Source: Candidatus Rariloculus versatilis (GTDB taxonomy: Bacteria; Pseudomonadota; Gammaproteobacteria; Steroidobacterales; Rariloculaceae). Taken from it: DNA of 51,950 nt. Location: contig JAQAJI010000001.1 of NCBI GenBank assembly GCA_028278665.1, positions 1-51,950 of the forward strand, given 5' to 3'. The notes under the pieces are model-generated. The model was not told the origin of the DNA. It saw only the letters and a list, made by a program, of their open reading frames with translations, and did not search any database. The stretch's first letter is position 1. Every line of letters begins with the position of its first letter. Below, in pieces: positions 18,897-30,553 of this stretch. The translations under genes and the position numbers were made by a program.

Positions 18897-19081
18897 AACA
18901 GAAGACGACCTACCCCGGAAATTTCAGCAAGCGGTACCTTGCATGGAAAATCGCCGATGATTTTCAGCGGCGTGGGCGATAATAACGGTATGCGCGCAGG
19001 TGACAGTTTGCGCTGGCCGCGCCCTCGCTGGTCTTTTGCGCGCAGCGCTGGCCTCGTCGAGCGGGATGTCGTCTGCGACGC

Positions 19082-19840
19082 ATGGCACAAGAGTCTGGAG
19101 CAGGAATGAACACATCAACCGCAAAACAAGGTTCCGCCCCGGCGCCGCTCGATCTCAGCGAAAAGGGCATGAGCCATGGCCAGGTGACATCGCTGGACCG
19201 GCGGCTCTTCATGAAGTTCACAGCTTTCGGTGTATGCCGCAACGCGAAGGCCGCGGCCGATGCGCTCGAAACCGCAGACATCGAAGCTGCGCTTTACGTC
19301 GACGCGAACGACCCCGCGGGCATCGGCGTGATGGCGGCTCACGAAGATCCCGGCCACTTCGTGGACGAGCTGCGTGCCGTGTTTCAGGGACCGGCGTTTC
19401 GCGAACTTGAACACAAGCCCGAGTTCGACATGCTCGGCCGCAGTTACTCGATCGGGTACGAACCGGATCTCGAAGACACGCTGCTGGTCAAGCCGCGGCA
19501 GAAACTTCTCAATCCCGAGTTCGTCTGGGCGGTCTGGTATCCGCTGCAGCGTTCCAAGAAATTCCAGACCTTGCCGGCCGATCACCAGCGGCGGATTCTC
19601 GCCGAACACGGGACGCTTGCGAAGCGTTACGGCGTAGCGGGTTACGCCGCGGACATCCGCCTCGCCTGCCACGGCCTCGACCGGAACGACAACGACTTCA
19701 TCATCGGGCTGGTCGGACCGGAGCTCCACCCGCTGTCGGCCGTGGTGCAGGAGATGCGCAAGACCGAGCAGACGTCGCAGTACCTCGACAGCCTCGGACC
19801 GTTCTTCGTCGGCAGGACGTTCTGGCAACGCAAGGCCTGA
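19082..19840 (+). CDS. chdC: Chlorite dismutase family protein, candidate coproheme decarboxylase ChdC/HemQ
   Basis: LMKFTAFGVCRNAKAAADALE...DMLGRSYSIGYEPDLEDTLLVKPRQKLLNPEFVWAVWYPLQRSKKFQTLPADHQRRILAEHGTLAKRYG...MRKTEQTSQYLDSLGPFFVGRTF: WYP-x-x-R-S, AEHG and FFVG motifs as in ChdC proteins; between hemE and the ferrochelatase gene. Confidence 0.82.
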   Translation: MAQESGAGMNTSTAKQGSAPAPLDLSEKGMSHGQVTSLDRRLFMKFTAFGVCRNAKAAADALETADIEAALYVDANDPAGIGVMAAHEDPGHFVDELRAVFQGPAFRELEHKPEFDMLGRSYSIGYEPDLEDTLLVKPRQKLLNPEFVWAVWYPLQRSKKFQTLPADHQRRILAEHGTLAKRYGVAGYAADIRLACHGLDRNDNDFIIGLVGPELHPLSAVVQEMRKTEQTSQYLDSLGPFFVGRTFWQRKA

Positions 19841-19989
19841 CCGCTCCGTGAACGCGCCACCCGCCAGCGTAGCCGTGTCGCATCGTCCGCAGCGGTCGAT
19901 GGAGGTCGGATCCGAGTTGCTGGCACACTCGTCGCCATCGCACTCATGCCGTACCCTGCGCAGCCGGCGATGGCGGAGTTGACGGGCCG

Positions 19990-21078
<1,089 letters not shown>

Positions 21079-21307
21079 CGGTCCGTGGAAGTACGCCGCG
21101 CGCCGCCGGAACGGGCGAAACACCCGCCCGACAAGGCGCAAGGAAAGACAATACCGAACGCGGGAAGCCGGCCATGATCGAGCGACGAGCAACCCGGTTC
21201 GGGCAGCATGCATCGCCGGTCGATCAACCGCTTTGGGCGCAACGGTCCTGCCCCCGACGCGGCGGGGCAATCCTCGCCGGTACCCGGACGCCGGTCGACG
21301 CCGTGGC

Positions 21308-22675
21308 ATGAGCGCAGCCTTCTCGCACGACGTTGTTGTGGTCGGCGCCGGACTCGCCGGTCTGAACGCGGCGACGCGCCTCGAGGCCGAAGGCGTCGAC
21401 GTCCTCGTGCTCGAGGCCCAGGCCCGCGTCGGCGGGCGGATTCATTCGATGCGTCGGCTCGGCAGGAACGCCGAGGCCGGCGGAACCTACATCGGCGCGG
21501 GGTACAAGCGAGTCATTGCAACAGCCGCACGCCACGGCATCAGGCTCATCGACGTTACACGGGCGCTTGAGTTCTTCCGCGAACAGGACCTCGTGCTCGG
21601 CACGGAGATCATCCGCCAGGCCGAATGGCCCGATCATCCGGCGAACCCGTTTCCCGAGGGCGACAGGGCCCTGATGCCGTGGAGCTATCGCCGCGTGCTG
21701 CCGATGCGCGAGAACCCGCTCGGCTCGCCCGATGAGTGGCTCGACCCGAAGCACGCGTATCTCGACATCTCGATGCGCGACTGGATGCGCGGGCTCGGCT
21801 TGAGCGACGCGGCGATCGACATCGCTTACTCGCGCAACTCGACCTTCGGCGCGGACGCGGCGGACGTCTCCGCACTGCTGCTGCTGTTTCGGGCCGCGTT
21901 CTCGCGCGCGCAGCGCGCGCTTGCACCGAAAGGCACGCTCGGCTACACGGCCGCCAACGGTGTTGAGAGCATCCCGGCGGCGATGGCCGAATCGCTGCGT
22001 CGTGCCGTGCGACTGGAAAGCCCCGTGGTCGCGATCGACAGCGGCAAGGGTGCCGCGGTCGTTCACTGTGCCGACGCAAGCCGCATCCGGGCGCGACGTG
22101 TCGTTTTTGCGGCGCCTTTCGGTGTACTGCGCAACATCCGGATCGACCCGCCGCTCGCAGGCCTGCAGGCGGAAGCGGTCGATCGGCTGCGCTCCCAGGC
22201 CATCACGCAGGTCTATCTGCGCCCGAAAACGCCGTTCTGGGAACTGGATGGCTACGCGCCGAGCCTGTTCACCGATTCACTGCCGGGAATGGTCGCCGCA
22301 GCCCGGAGCGGCAGCGACCCTTCCGAAATCACGCACCTGACGGCCTGGCTCACGGGCGCCCATGCCACCGGGCTCGACGGGCTCGGTGAAGCCGAGGCGG
22401 GCCAGCGCGTCATCGATGCGATCGCAGCGATTCGTCCGGCCGCGCGCGGCCAGCTCGAATTCATCGGTCTTCACTCCTGGAGCGGCGATCCCTGGGCCGC
22501 CGGCGCCTGGGCCTGGTTCGGTCCCGGTGAAGTCACGCGCTACGCACCGGTCATGGGCAGTCCCCACGAGCGAATCCACTTCTGCGGCGAACACCTGGCG
22601 CTCGCCAGCCGCGGCATGGAAGCGGCCATGGAATCCGGAGAACGGGCGAGCATCGAGATTCTCGCGCAGCTCTGA
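21308..22675 (+). CDS. FAD-dependent amine oxidase-like flavoprotein; candidate porphyrinogen oxidase by context only
   Basis: DVVVVGAGLAGLNAATRLEAEGVDVLVLEAQARVGGRIHS; EAGGTYIG; C-terminal RIHFCGEHLALASRGMEAAMESGERASIEIL (monoamine-oxidase-like FAD site). Confidence 0.85.
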   Translation: MSAAFSHDVVVVGAGLAGLNAATRLEAEGVDVLVLEAQARVGGRIHSMRRLGRNAEAGGTYIGAGYKRVIATAARHGIRLIDVTRALEFFREQDLVLGTEIIRQAEWPDHPANPFPEGDRALMPWSYRRVLPMRENPLGSPDEWLDPKHAYLDISMRDWMRGLGLSDAAIDIAYSRNSTFGADAADVSALLLLFRAAFSRAQRALAPKGTLGYTAANGVESIPAAMAESLRRAVRLESPVVAIDSGKGAAVVHCADASRIRARRVVFAAPFGVLRNIRIDPPLAGLQAEAVDRLRSQAITQVYLRPKTPFWELDGYAPSLFTDSLPGMVAAARSGSDPSEITHLTAWLTGAHATGLDGLGEAEAGQRVIDAIAAIRPAARGQLEFIGLHSWSGDPWAAGAWAWFGPGEVTRYAPVMGSPHERIHFCGEHLALASRGMEAAMESGERASIEILAQL

Positions 22676-22954
22676 GAGAGCGTCGCGAATCCCGCGGCCC
22701 GGCAAGTCGGGAGTCGTAACGACGTTCGAAGCTGGAACTTTCATTCGCAGATGCAAGCCGGGAAGCGGCGATTATATCCCTGACCAGCCACCCGTCGGCC
22801 TGAGGCGGACCCGCCTTATTCAATCCGGCTATACCGGCATGAGAACTTGAACCTTCACGCGGGGCGTCAGTGGACGTAAGTTAGTCGTCCCCCGAGAGGT
22901 GGGCCGGCTCGGACGCCGGCAAGACATCGCCATACCGAGAGTGAACCGACCACG

Positions 22955-23740
22955 ATGAGTGCCCTGCCAAGCGCAGTAGCGGTAAACGCCCCGGCCGACC
23001 TGACGGTCGACCTGGCGTTGTACGATGAGGAGGCGACACGCGCTCATGCGCTCGATCACTGCAACCGCAAGTTCCAGTCACTCGATGCGCAGGAGCGCGT
23101 GGAGTGGGCGCTCGAACACCTGCCGGGCACCCACGTGCTGTCATCGAGTTTCGGAACCCAGGCGGCGGTCTCGCTGCATCTCGTCACGAGCGTAAGTCCC
23201 GGCATCCCCGTCATTCTGATCGATACAGGATACCTGTTTCCCGAGACCTATCGCTTCGTCGACGAGTTGACCGAGCGGCTCCAACTGAACCTCAAGGTGT
23301 ATCGCGCCGAACGTTCGACAGCGTGGCAGGAAGCGCGTCACGGGCAGCGCTGGAGCCTCGGTCGCGACGGGATCGACGCATACAACCAGGAGAACAAGGT
23401 CGAGCCGATGCGGCGCGCGCTGCGCGAACTCGAAGCGGGAACCTGGTTTGCGGGGCTGCGGCGCATCCAAAGCGAGGGTCGCGCGTCAACGCCGTATCTC
23501 AACTGGTCGGGCGGCCGCTGGAAAGTGCACCCGATCGCGGATTGGTCCGATCGGGACGTGCACCGCTATCTCGAGCAGCACCGCCTGCCGAGGCACCCGC
23601 TATGGGAAAAGGGCTTCCTGTCGATCGGCGATCACCACAGCACGCGGCCGATCCACGAGGCCGGCTCGCTCGAGCAGACGCGTTTCTTCGGCCTCAGACG
23701 CGAGTGCGGGATTCACCAAATAGATTTCGGCAAGCTCTGA
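22955..23740 (+). CDS. cysH: Phosphoadenylyl-sulfate (PAPS) reductase
   Basis: [103 protein letters not shown]; no CC pairs of the APS-type FeS cluster. Confidence 0.94.
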   Translation: MSALPSAVAVNAPADLTVDLALYDEEATRAHALDHCNRKFQSLDAQERVEWALEHLPGTHVLSSSFGTQAAVSLHLVTSVSPGIPVILIDTGYLFPETYRFVDELTERLQLNLKVYRAERSTAWQEARHGQRWSLGRDGIDAYNQENKVEPMRRALRELEAGTWFAGLRRIQSEGRASTPYLNWSGGRWKVHPIADWSDRDVHRYLEQHRLPRHPLWEKGFLSIGDHHSTRPIHEAGSLEQTRFFGLRRECGIHQIDFGKL

Positions 23741-23944
23741 GCCCGGGTGGTGGGTTGCGAAACCTCGCATCGCACCGAAACCGGCGCCGCGCCGCCCCGA
23801 AAAGGCGAGCTGATCCGGAATATGGAGCGTATTTCAGCTACGAGCGAAGCAGTTCAGGCTGTGTGAATCGTCGGTTGATCGGAGGTCTTCCCACCCTGTC
23901 CAGTGGATCCTTGCCACGGGAGGCCAGCTAGGCCACCCGCGGCG

Positions 23945-24955
23945 TCACGCTGCCGCCGCCTCGTCCTGCTCGCAACCTCCACGTACCGGCAGGACCATTT
24001 CCCCAAGCAGCGTATCGACCTCGTCCTGCGTCGAGAGCGCGGCCGCGTCGCGGATGGCATGCGCCGAATAGTGCGGCGCAAACAGATGGATGAAATCGGT
24101 CATGTAGCCGCGCAGCACCATGTCGCGCGGGAAGCCGAGCCACGTCGTGACTTCGGGAAACAGTCCCTCGGCATTGATGGCCTTGAGATCTTCCTGGTCG
24201 CGGCACTCGTACGCCATCGACGCGATGACGCCGACGCCCATGCCCATGCGCACGTAGGTCTTGATGATGTCCGCATCGCGCGCGGTAAACACGACACGCG
24301 GTTCGAGGCCGAGGTCGTGGAAGGCGCGCTTGAATGACGATTCCCCGGTCAGGCTGAACACGTAGGTCACGAGCGGGTGCTCGGCGAGCGTTTCAAGGTC
24401 GAGCCGCTTCTTCTGTCTGGCAAGCGCGTGCTGCCTCGGCACGAGCGCGATGCGATGCCAACGGTATATCGGCAGCAGGGTCAGGTGCCGAAACAGGTGT
24501 TGGGACCCCGTCGCGATCGCAAAGTCGACCTTGTTCTGGTTGACGAGTTCGAGAATCTGCTCCGAGGTGCCCTGATGCAGTTCGAGACTGACCTTCGGAT
24601 AGCGTCTGCGGAATTCCTTGATGACATCGGGCAATACGTAGCGTGCCTGGGTATGCGTCGTCGCGATCGACAGCGTGCCTTCCTGCTCGTCCGTGAGATC
24701 GCTCGCAACGCTCGAGATGTTCTCGACCTCGCGCAGTATCTTGCGGGCTCGCGCGATCACTTCGCGGCCAGCCGGCGTTATGGCCGCGAGGCTCTTGCCG
24801 CGCCGCGTGAACAACTGCACGCCGAGTTCCGCCTCAAGCTGCTTGAGCTGTTTGCTGATCCCCGGTTGGCTCGTAAACAGCCGCTCGGCGGCCGACGTGA
24901 TGTTAAGCCCGCTGTCGACGACACCGATCAGGTACTTGAGCTGCTTAAGTGTCAC
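23945..24955 (-). CDS. cysB: LysR-family transcriptional regulator CysB
   Basis: GTG start proposed; VTLKQLKYLIGVVDSGLNITSAAERLFTSQPGISKQLKQLEAELGVQLFTRRGKSLAAITPAGREV; IATTHTQARYVLPDVIKEFRRRYPKVSLELHQGTSEQI. Confidence 0.92.
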   Translation of the reverse strand: MTLKQLKYLIGVVDSGLNITSAAERLFTSQPGISKQLKQLEAELGVQLFTRRGKSLAAITPAGREVIARARKILREVENISSVASDLTDEQEGTLSIATTHTQARYVLPDVIKEFRRRYPKVSLELHQGTSEQILELVNQNKVDFAIATGSQHLFRHLTLLPIYRWHRIALVPRQHALARQKKRLDLETLAEHPLVTYVFSLTGESSFKRAFHDLGLEPRVVFTARDADIIKTYVRMGMGVGVIASMAYECRDQEDLKAINAEGLFPEVTTWLGFPRDMVLRGYMTDFIHLFAPHYSAHAIRDAAALSTQDEVDTLLGEMVLPVRGGCEQDEAAAA

Positions 24956-25176
24956 TTCGATGCCCGAGTGTATTGCGACAGGAAAACGGAGTTTTCTTCG
25001 GCGGTGTCGACGGTCGCCGCATGCCGCCACGTGCGCGTTCCGCACTGTCAATCAACGTTCTCATATCGGTACATTAACCGTTATAGCGCCTGAGCATAAG
25101 GCCCGAAGCATAAACTGTTGGTTTGGGATAGATGTCCCGAGTATCCTGACTCGCGGGTCACGAACGATTGTCCGCC

Positions 25177-26616
25177 ATGCAGTATCTGCCTCTTTTTGCC
25201 GACATCAAGGACCGCGATTGCCTGATCGTCGGCGGTGGCCGCGTGGCGGAACGCCGGGTCTTGCTGCTCAGCCGGGCAGGCGCGAAGCTCACGGTAATCG
25301 CACCGGAACCGAGCCCTGAACTGGAGCGGCTGGCCGTTGTCGACGCGATCGAGCTGGCGCGCCGTCCATTCGACACCGAGCCATTGGACCGCTACTGGCT
25401 GATCGTCGCGGCAACCGACGATTCCGAGCTCAACGCCGAGGTCGCAGCCACGGCGCGACGCGCCAGGCGACTGTGCAATGTCGTGGACGATGCGGAACTT
25501 TCCACCTTCATCATGCCCGCCATCGTCGATCACGATCCGGTCACGATCGCGATCAGCAGCGCGGGCAAGTCGCCGGTGTTGGCGCGCTGGGTCAAGGGCG
25601 TGATCGAAACGGTCCTGCCGGTCCGGCTCGGTGACCTTGCCACCCTTGCCGGCCGCTGGCGCGAACGCGTGAAACTGGCCTTGCCGGACCTCGAACGGCG
25701 GCGCAAGTTCTGGCAGGCCATGCTCGAGGGCGAGGTGGCGCGCCACATGCTGGCCGGCCGGGCCGAACGAAGCGAGCTGCTGCTCGAGGAGGCGCTCGCC
25801 GCATGGCGCGGCGAAGAAGCTGCGACGCTCGAACCGGGCGAAGCGTATCTCGTTGGCGCCGGTCCCGGCAGCCCCGACCTCATCACCTTGCGCGGCCGAC
25901 AGTTGCTGGCCCAGGCCGACGTCGTCCTCTACGACCGGCTCGTCAGCGACGGGATCCTCGAGTATGCGCGCCGTGACGGCGAGCTGATCTCGGTCGGCAA
26001 GTCGCCGCGCACGCCCTCGATCACCCAGGCCCAGGTCAACCGCCTGCTCGTAAGGCTCGTCGCGTCGGGCAAGCGCGTCTGCCGCCTCAAGGGCGGCGAC
26101 CCGATGATCTTCGGCCGCGGCGGCGAGGAGATGCAGGCACTTGCCGAGGCGGGCCTACCGTTTCAGGTCGTTCCGGGCGTATCGGCGGTCGAAGGGTGTG
26201 CAGCGTATGCCGGCGTCCCGCTGACGCTGCGCGGCGTCTCCAGAGCGGTGCTGATCACGACAGGGCACAGCGACGACGGCAATGCCGAGGACCTCGCTTC
26301 GTTCCGGAGCGGCCAGACGCTCGCGCTCTACATGGGCGTCGCGCAACTTGAGGCGATCGGCAAGGCACTCATTGCCAACGGCCACGATCCGGCGACTCCG
26401 GCGGCCATCGTCGAGAATGGAACGATGCACGAGCAACGGGTCGTTCGAACGACGCTGCGGCGCCTCGGCGAAGTGCGCGACAGGCTCGGGGTCGAAGCCC
26501 CCGCGCTGTTGCTGGTCGGCGAGACGACACGCTGTGCGGAACGCTACAGGTGGTTCAATCCGGACGCGTTCGAGCGCCTGGACGACGACGACGAGAAATT
26601 GGCGCAAGTCTCGTGA
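25177..26616 (+). CDS. cysG: Siroheme synthase (uroporphyrinogen-III C-methyltransferase / precorrin-2 dehydrogenase / ferrochelatase)
   Basis: MQYLPLFADIKDRDCLIVGGGRVAERRVLLLSRAGA; second domain EAYLVGAGPGSPDLITLRGRQLLAQADVVLYDRLVS, KRVCRLKGGDPMIFGRGGEEMQAL, VVPGVSAVEGCAAYAGVPLT. Confidence 0.96.
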   Translation: MQYLPLFADIKDRDCLIVGGGRVAERRVLLLSRAGAKLTVIAPEPSPELERLAVVDAIELARRPFDTEPLDRYWLIVAATDDSELNAEVAATARRARRLCNVVDDAELSTFIMPAIVDHDPVTIAISSAGKSPVLARWVKGVIETVLPVRLGDLATLAGRWRERVKLALPDLERRRKFWQAMLEGEVARHMLAGRAERSELLLEEALAAWRGEEAATLEPGEAYLVGAGPGSPDLITLRGRQLLAQADVVLYDRLVSDGILEYARRDGELISVGKSPRTPSITQAQVNRLLVRLVASGKRVCRLKGGDPMIFGRGGEEMQALAEAGLPFQVVPGVSAVEGCAAYAGVPLTLRGVSRAVLITTGHSDDGNAEDLASFRSGQTLALYMGVAQLEAIGKALIANGHDPATPAAIVENGTMHEQRVVRTTLRRLGEVRDRLGVEAPALLLVGETTRCAERYRWFNPDAFERLDDDDEKLAQVS

Positions 26617-26737
26617 GGTCCCCAACGGCAAGGTTCATGCACGTCGCCGCCGGCCCGCAGCGAAACTCCATGGGGCATCTGCATGCGGCGGGGCGTTCGC
26701 CACGGGCTGCCTGGCGCTGCAGCAGGGCGGTGGCCGC

Positions 26738-27031
26738 GTGAACACGCGTGCGAACAGGCCAAGAAGCGTCGCCGAGTTGTTGAATTCCGGAACCATCCAA
26801 AGGCTCGCCCGTGAGGCGACGCGCAGGCGCACGCTTGCCTCGGAAATCCGGGAACTGTTACCGGACGAGGAGGCGGCACATCTCGTGAGCGCCGATCTGG
26901 ACGACGCGGGACAACTCGTTCTCGGCATGGACTCTGCGGCGTGGGCCGCGCGGCTGCGGTGCAGCTACCCGGAACTCGCCGGCCGCAGGCTCAAGGTCAG
27001 GGTCGTGCCGAGAGAGAAGCCTGCGCCGTAG
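26738..27031 (+). CDS. DUF721/DciA-like protein
   Basis: GTG start proposed; VNTRANRPRSVAELLNSGTIQRLAREATRRRTLASEIRELLPDEEAAHLVSADLDDAGQLVLGMDSAAWAARLRCSYPELAGRRLKVRVVPRE; neighbour of lpxC as in many gammaproteobacteria. Confidence 0.6.
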   Translation: MNTRANRPRSVAELLNSGTIQRLAREATRRRTLASEIRELLPDEEAAHLVSADLDDAGQLVLGMDSAAWAARLRCSYPELAGRRLKVRVVPREKPAP

Positions 27032-27032
27032 G

Positions 27033-27992
27033 CTAGTCGAGGAGTCCGGGCGCGAACTGGTAGGAAATGGGCGAGGGCCGCTGCTCGTCGAACGCGACTT
27101 CCTCATAGCAGTCGGGCCGGGCCAGCAGTTCGCGCAGCAGGAGATTGTTCAGGCGGTGGCCTGACTTGAAGGCGGAAAATTCCCCGATCAGGCAGGCGCC
27201 CAGAAGATAGAGGTCGCCCACCGCATCAAGCATCTTGTGCCTGACGAACTCGTCGCCGAATCGAAGGCCATCTTCGTTCAACACCCGGTACTCGTCCATG
27301 ACGATCGAGTTGTCGAGGCTTCCGCCGAGCGCCCGCCCGCGCGCCCGCAGCGAGTCGACGTCGCTCAGGAACCCGAAGGTTCGGGCCCGGCTGATCTCCT
27401 TCAGAAACGTCGATGTCGAGAACTCCAGGCTCGCGTTCTGGCGGTGCTTGCGCAGCACCGGATGGTCGAAGTCGATCTCGAAATTGAGCCGGAAGCCGTC
27501 GTAAGGCGCGAACCGCGCCCATTTGTCGCCATCGTCGACATGCACGGTCTTGCGAATGCGGATGAAGCGCTTCGGCGCATTCTGCTCTTCTATGCCGGCG
27601 GACTGCAGCAAAAACACGAACGGCGCCGCGCTGCCGTCCATGATCGGTACTTCGGGCGCCGTAAGGTCGATAAACAGGTTATCGATCCCGAGCCCGGCGA
27701 GCGCCGAGAGCAGATGCTCTACCGTACCGACCCGGCCGCCCCCCTGCTCGAGCGTCGTGCCGAGCACGGTGTCCGAGACGTTAAGTGCGGATGCCGGTAT
27801 GTCGACGGGTTCGGCGAGGTCAAGGCGGCGAAATACGATACCGGTATTGGTCGGCGCGGGCCGCAAGGTCATGTAGACCTTGGCGCCGCCATGCAGACCG
27901 ATTCCGGTTGCCCGGATGGAATCCCTTAAGGTGCGCTGCTTCAAGCCGCTTCGTCCCCCAAGAACAAATGCGAACCGTGCACTGTTGACCAA
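27033..27992 (-). CDS. lpxC: UDP-3-O-acyl-N-acetylglucosamine deacetylase
   Basis: [90 protein letters not shown]. Confidence 0.97.
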   Translation of the reverse strand: MVNSARFAFVLGGRSGLKQRTLRDSIRATGIGLHGGAKVYMTLRPAPTNTGIVFRRLDLAEPVDIPASALNVSDTVLGTTLEQGGGRVGTVEHLLSALAGLGIDNLFIDLTAPEVPIMDGSAAPFVFLLQSAGIEEQNAPKRFIRIRKTVHVDDGDKWARFAPYDGFRLNFEIDFDHPVLRKHRQNASLEFSTSTFLKEISRARTFGFLSDVDSLRARGRALGGSLDNSIVMDEYRVLNEDGLRFGDEFVRHKMLDAVGDLYLLGACLIGEFSAFKSGHRLNNLLLRELLARPDCYEEVAFDEQRPSPISYQFAPGLLD

Positions 27993-28091
27993 GCAGCCGC
28001 GCTCCGGGCGAACCCCCTGAACCGACTACGCCATGCGCTAGGATAACCGCCTTTACGGACAGGGACCAATTTTTGCGCAGGCAAGCGGTCG

Positions 28092-29306
28092 TCAGTCCGC
28101 CTGCCTGCGCAGGAACGCAGGCACATTGAGAAACGGCTCCGCCGCCGCCTTGTCCTCTCCGGGCGGCGCTTCCTCCTCCGCATGCTTGTCGCGCACCACC
28201 GTCGGGCGTTCGTAGTCGGCGTAGTTGGGTTCGCCGGCTATGCGCTTGTCGATGAGTCGCATCCGCGGGGCATCCTGTGCGCCGGTAGGCCCGCCGAGGC
28301 CGGTCGCGACTACCGTGACGCGAAGCTCGTCGGACATCTCGGGGTCGAGGACCGTACCGATGACGACTGTGGCGTTCTCGGCCGCGAATTGCTTGATGGT
28401 CTTGCCCACTTCCTCGAATTCGACGAGGCCGAGGTTCTCGCCCGTCGTCACGTTGACAAGCACGCCTTTCGCCCCTGCGAGGTCCACGCCGTCGAGCAAC
28501 GGGCTTGAGACCGCGGCCTCGGCCGCTACGCGGGCGCGATCCTCGCCGCTTGCCGAACCGGAGCCCATCATCGCAGTGCCCTGCTCGGACATCACGGTCT
28601 TGACGTCGGCGAAATCGACGTTGATCAGCCCCCAGCGGGTGATCAGTTCCGCGATGCCCTGCACGGCGCCTTGCAACACTTCATTCGCGGCTCGAAACGC
28701 CTCGATGAGCGTGACCTGCGGGCCGAGCACGGGCAGCAGCTTGTCGTTCGGGATCGTGATCAGCGAATCGACGTGCTTGGCGAGTTCAGCGATTCCGTGC
28801 TCGGCAACCTGCACGCGCTTGCCCTGTTCCATCGAGAACGGCCGGGTCACGACCGCGACCACGAGTATCCCGAGTTCCCGGGCAAGCTCGGCGATCACGG
28901 GCGCAGCACCCGTGCCGGTACCGCCGCCGAGGCCCGCGGTGATGAACAGCATGTCGGCGCCCTCGATCACCTCCTTGATACGATCGCGATCCTCCAACGC
29001 GGCTTGCTGACCGACCGTCGGGTCCGCGCCGGCGCCGAGGCCTTTCGTGATGTTGCGGCCGATCTGCAGCTTGGTCGTGACCTTGGTGTTCTGCAATGCC
29101 TGCGCGTCGGTGTTGGCACAGATGAAATCGACCCCTTCGATGCCGACCGCGACCATATGCGCAACCGCATTGCCGCCTGCGCCGCCGACACCAATCACCT
29201 TGATGACTGCCGATTTGGTTTGGCCATCCGTCAGTTCGAATGTCATTTTCAGACTCCCATCGTTGAATTCCAGATTTCCTTCGGGCATTGCGAAACTCCT
29301 GGGCAA
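28092..29306 (-). CDS. ftsZ: Cell division protein FtsZ
   Basis: [47 protein letters not shown]-terminal [10 protein letters not shown] conserved peptide. Confidence 0.98.
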   Translation of the reverse strand: MPRSFAMPEGNLEFNDGSLKMTFELTDGQTKSAVIKVIGVGGAGGNAVAHMVAVGIEGVDFICANTDAQALQNTKVTTKLQIGRNITKGLGAGADPTVGQQAALEDRDRIKEVIEGADMLFITAGLGGGTGTGAAPVIAELARELGILVVAVVTRPFSMEQGKRVQVAEHGIAELAKHVDSLITIPNDKLLPVLGPQVTLIEAFRAANEVLQGAVQGIAELITRWGLINVDFADVKTVMSEQGTAMMGSGSASGEDRARVAAEAAVSSPLLDGVDLAGAKGVLVNVTTGENLGLVEFEEVGKTIKQFAAENATVVIGTVLDPEMSDELRVTVVATGLGGPTGAQDAPRMRLIDKRIAGEPNYADYERPTVVRDKHAEEEAPPGEDKAAAEPFLNVPAFLRRQAD

Positions 29307-29317
29307 CCGTGCGCTGC

Positions 29318-30553
29318 CTACAAACCTCCGCGAAACCAGGCCCGCATCCTGTCGAACACATTCGAAACACCGAGCCCGGACGCGGATGCTTCCGCCTTGG
29401 CTCGAATCGACTCTCTCGCGTAAAGCAGCAGACCCACGCCGGTCGCGTGGATCGGATTGCGGACGACGCCGGCAAGACCCGCGACGTACTGCGGCATGCC
29501 GAGGCGGACCTGCATGTGAAAGACCTCTTCGGCGAGTTCGATCGCCCCTTCCATCTTCGAACTGCCGCCGGTCAGCACAACGCCGGCCGGGATCAGCTCG
29601 GCGAAGCCCGAGCGCACCAGTTCGTCGCGCACGAGGCTCAACAGTTCCTCGTAGCGCGGCTCGACCACCTCGGCGAGCGTCTGCCGGGCCAGGCGGCGCG
29701 GCGGCCTGTCGCCCACGCTCGGCACCTCGATGGTCTCGTCAGAGTTCGCAAGCTGCGACAACGCGCAGGCATACTTGATCTTGATCTCTTCGGCGTGGTG
29801 CGCCGGTGTACGCAGCGATACCGCGATGTCGTTCGTCACCTGTGACCCGGCAATGGGGATGACCGCGGTGTGTTGAATCGCGCCGCCGCAGAAGACCGCG
29901 ATGTCGGTCGTACCGCCGCCGATGTCGGCGATGCACACGCCGAGTTCCTTCTCGTCCTCGGTCAGCACGGCGTAGCTCGAGGCGAGTTGCTCCAGAACGA
30001 TGCCGTCGACGCTGAGACCGCAGCGCTCCACGCACTTGACGACGTTCTGCACGGCACTGACGGCGCCCGTGACGAGGTGAACCTTCGCCTCCAGCCGCAC
30101 GCCCGACATGCCGACCGGTTCGCGAATACCGCCCTCGGTGTCAATGAGGAATTCCTGGGGCAGCACATGGAGCACGCGCTGGTCGGCCGGGATCGCAACC
30201 GCCCGGGCCGCATCGATGACGCGTTCGACATCGCTTGCGCTGACTTCCTTGTCGCGTATCGCGACGATGCCGTGCGAATTGAGGCTGCGAACGTGACTGC
30301 CGGCAACGCCCGTGTACACGTGGTTGATTTCACAGCCGGCCATGAGTTCTGCTTCCTCGACCGCGCGCTGGATCGAGCGCACGGTCGATTCGATGTTCAC
30401 GACCACACCGCGCTTGAGACCGCGCGACTCGCACGACCCGAGGCCAATGATCTCAAGCCGCCCCTCCGATGACAGCTCGCCGACGACGGCCACGACCTTC
30501 GACGTACCGATGTCGAGCCCGACGAGCAGATTGCGTGCGTCCCGCTTAGCCAT
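29318..30553 (-). CDS. ftsA: Cell division protein FtsA
   Basis: [88 protein letters not shown]. Confidence 0.97.
   Translation of the reverse strand: MAKRDARNLLVGLDIGTSKVVAVVGELSSEGRLEIIGLGSCESRGLKRGVVVNIESTVRSIQRAVEEAELMAGCEINHVYTGVAGSHVRSLNSHGIVAIRDKEVSASDVERVIDAARAVAIPADQRVLHVLPQEFLIDTEGGIREPVGMSGVRLEAKVHLVTGAVSAVQNVVKCVERCGLSVDGIVLEQLASSYAVLTEDEKELGVCIADIGGGTTDIAVFCGGAIQHTAVIPIAGSQVTNDIAVSLRTPAHHAEEIKIKYACALSQLANSDETIEVPSVGDRPPRRLARQTLAEVVEPRYEELLSLVRDELVRSGFAELIPAGVVLTGGSSKMEGAIELAEEVFHMQVRLGMPQYVAGLAGVVRNPIHATGVGLLLYARESIRAKAEASASGLGVSNVFDRMRAWFRGGL

Noticed and set aside
19082-19840. Annotating the Cld-family protein as true chlorite dismutase
   Set aside because: Genomic context is heme biosynthesis and the WYPxxRS/AEHG pattern fits coproheme decarboxylase better; no (per)chlorate reduction genes in the window.
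22676-22954. Riboswitch upstream of cysH
   Set aside because: No recognisable SAM-riboswitch core; only short palindromes seen.
27015-27035. agcctgcgccgtaggct resembles part of the dispersed palindromic element
   Set aside because: Only about 14 nt shared, lies within the dciA-like stop and lpxC end; could be a small convergent terminator or chance, without the rest of the element.
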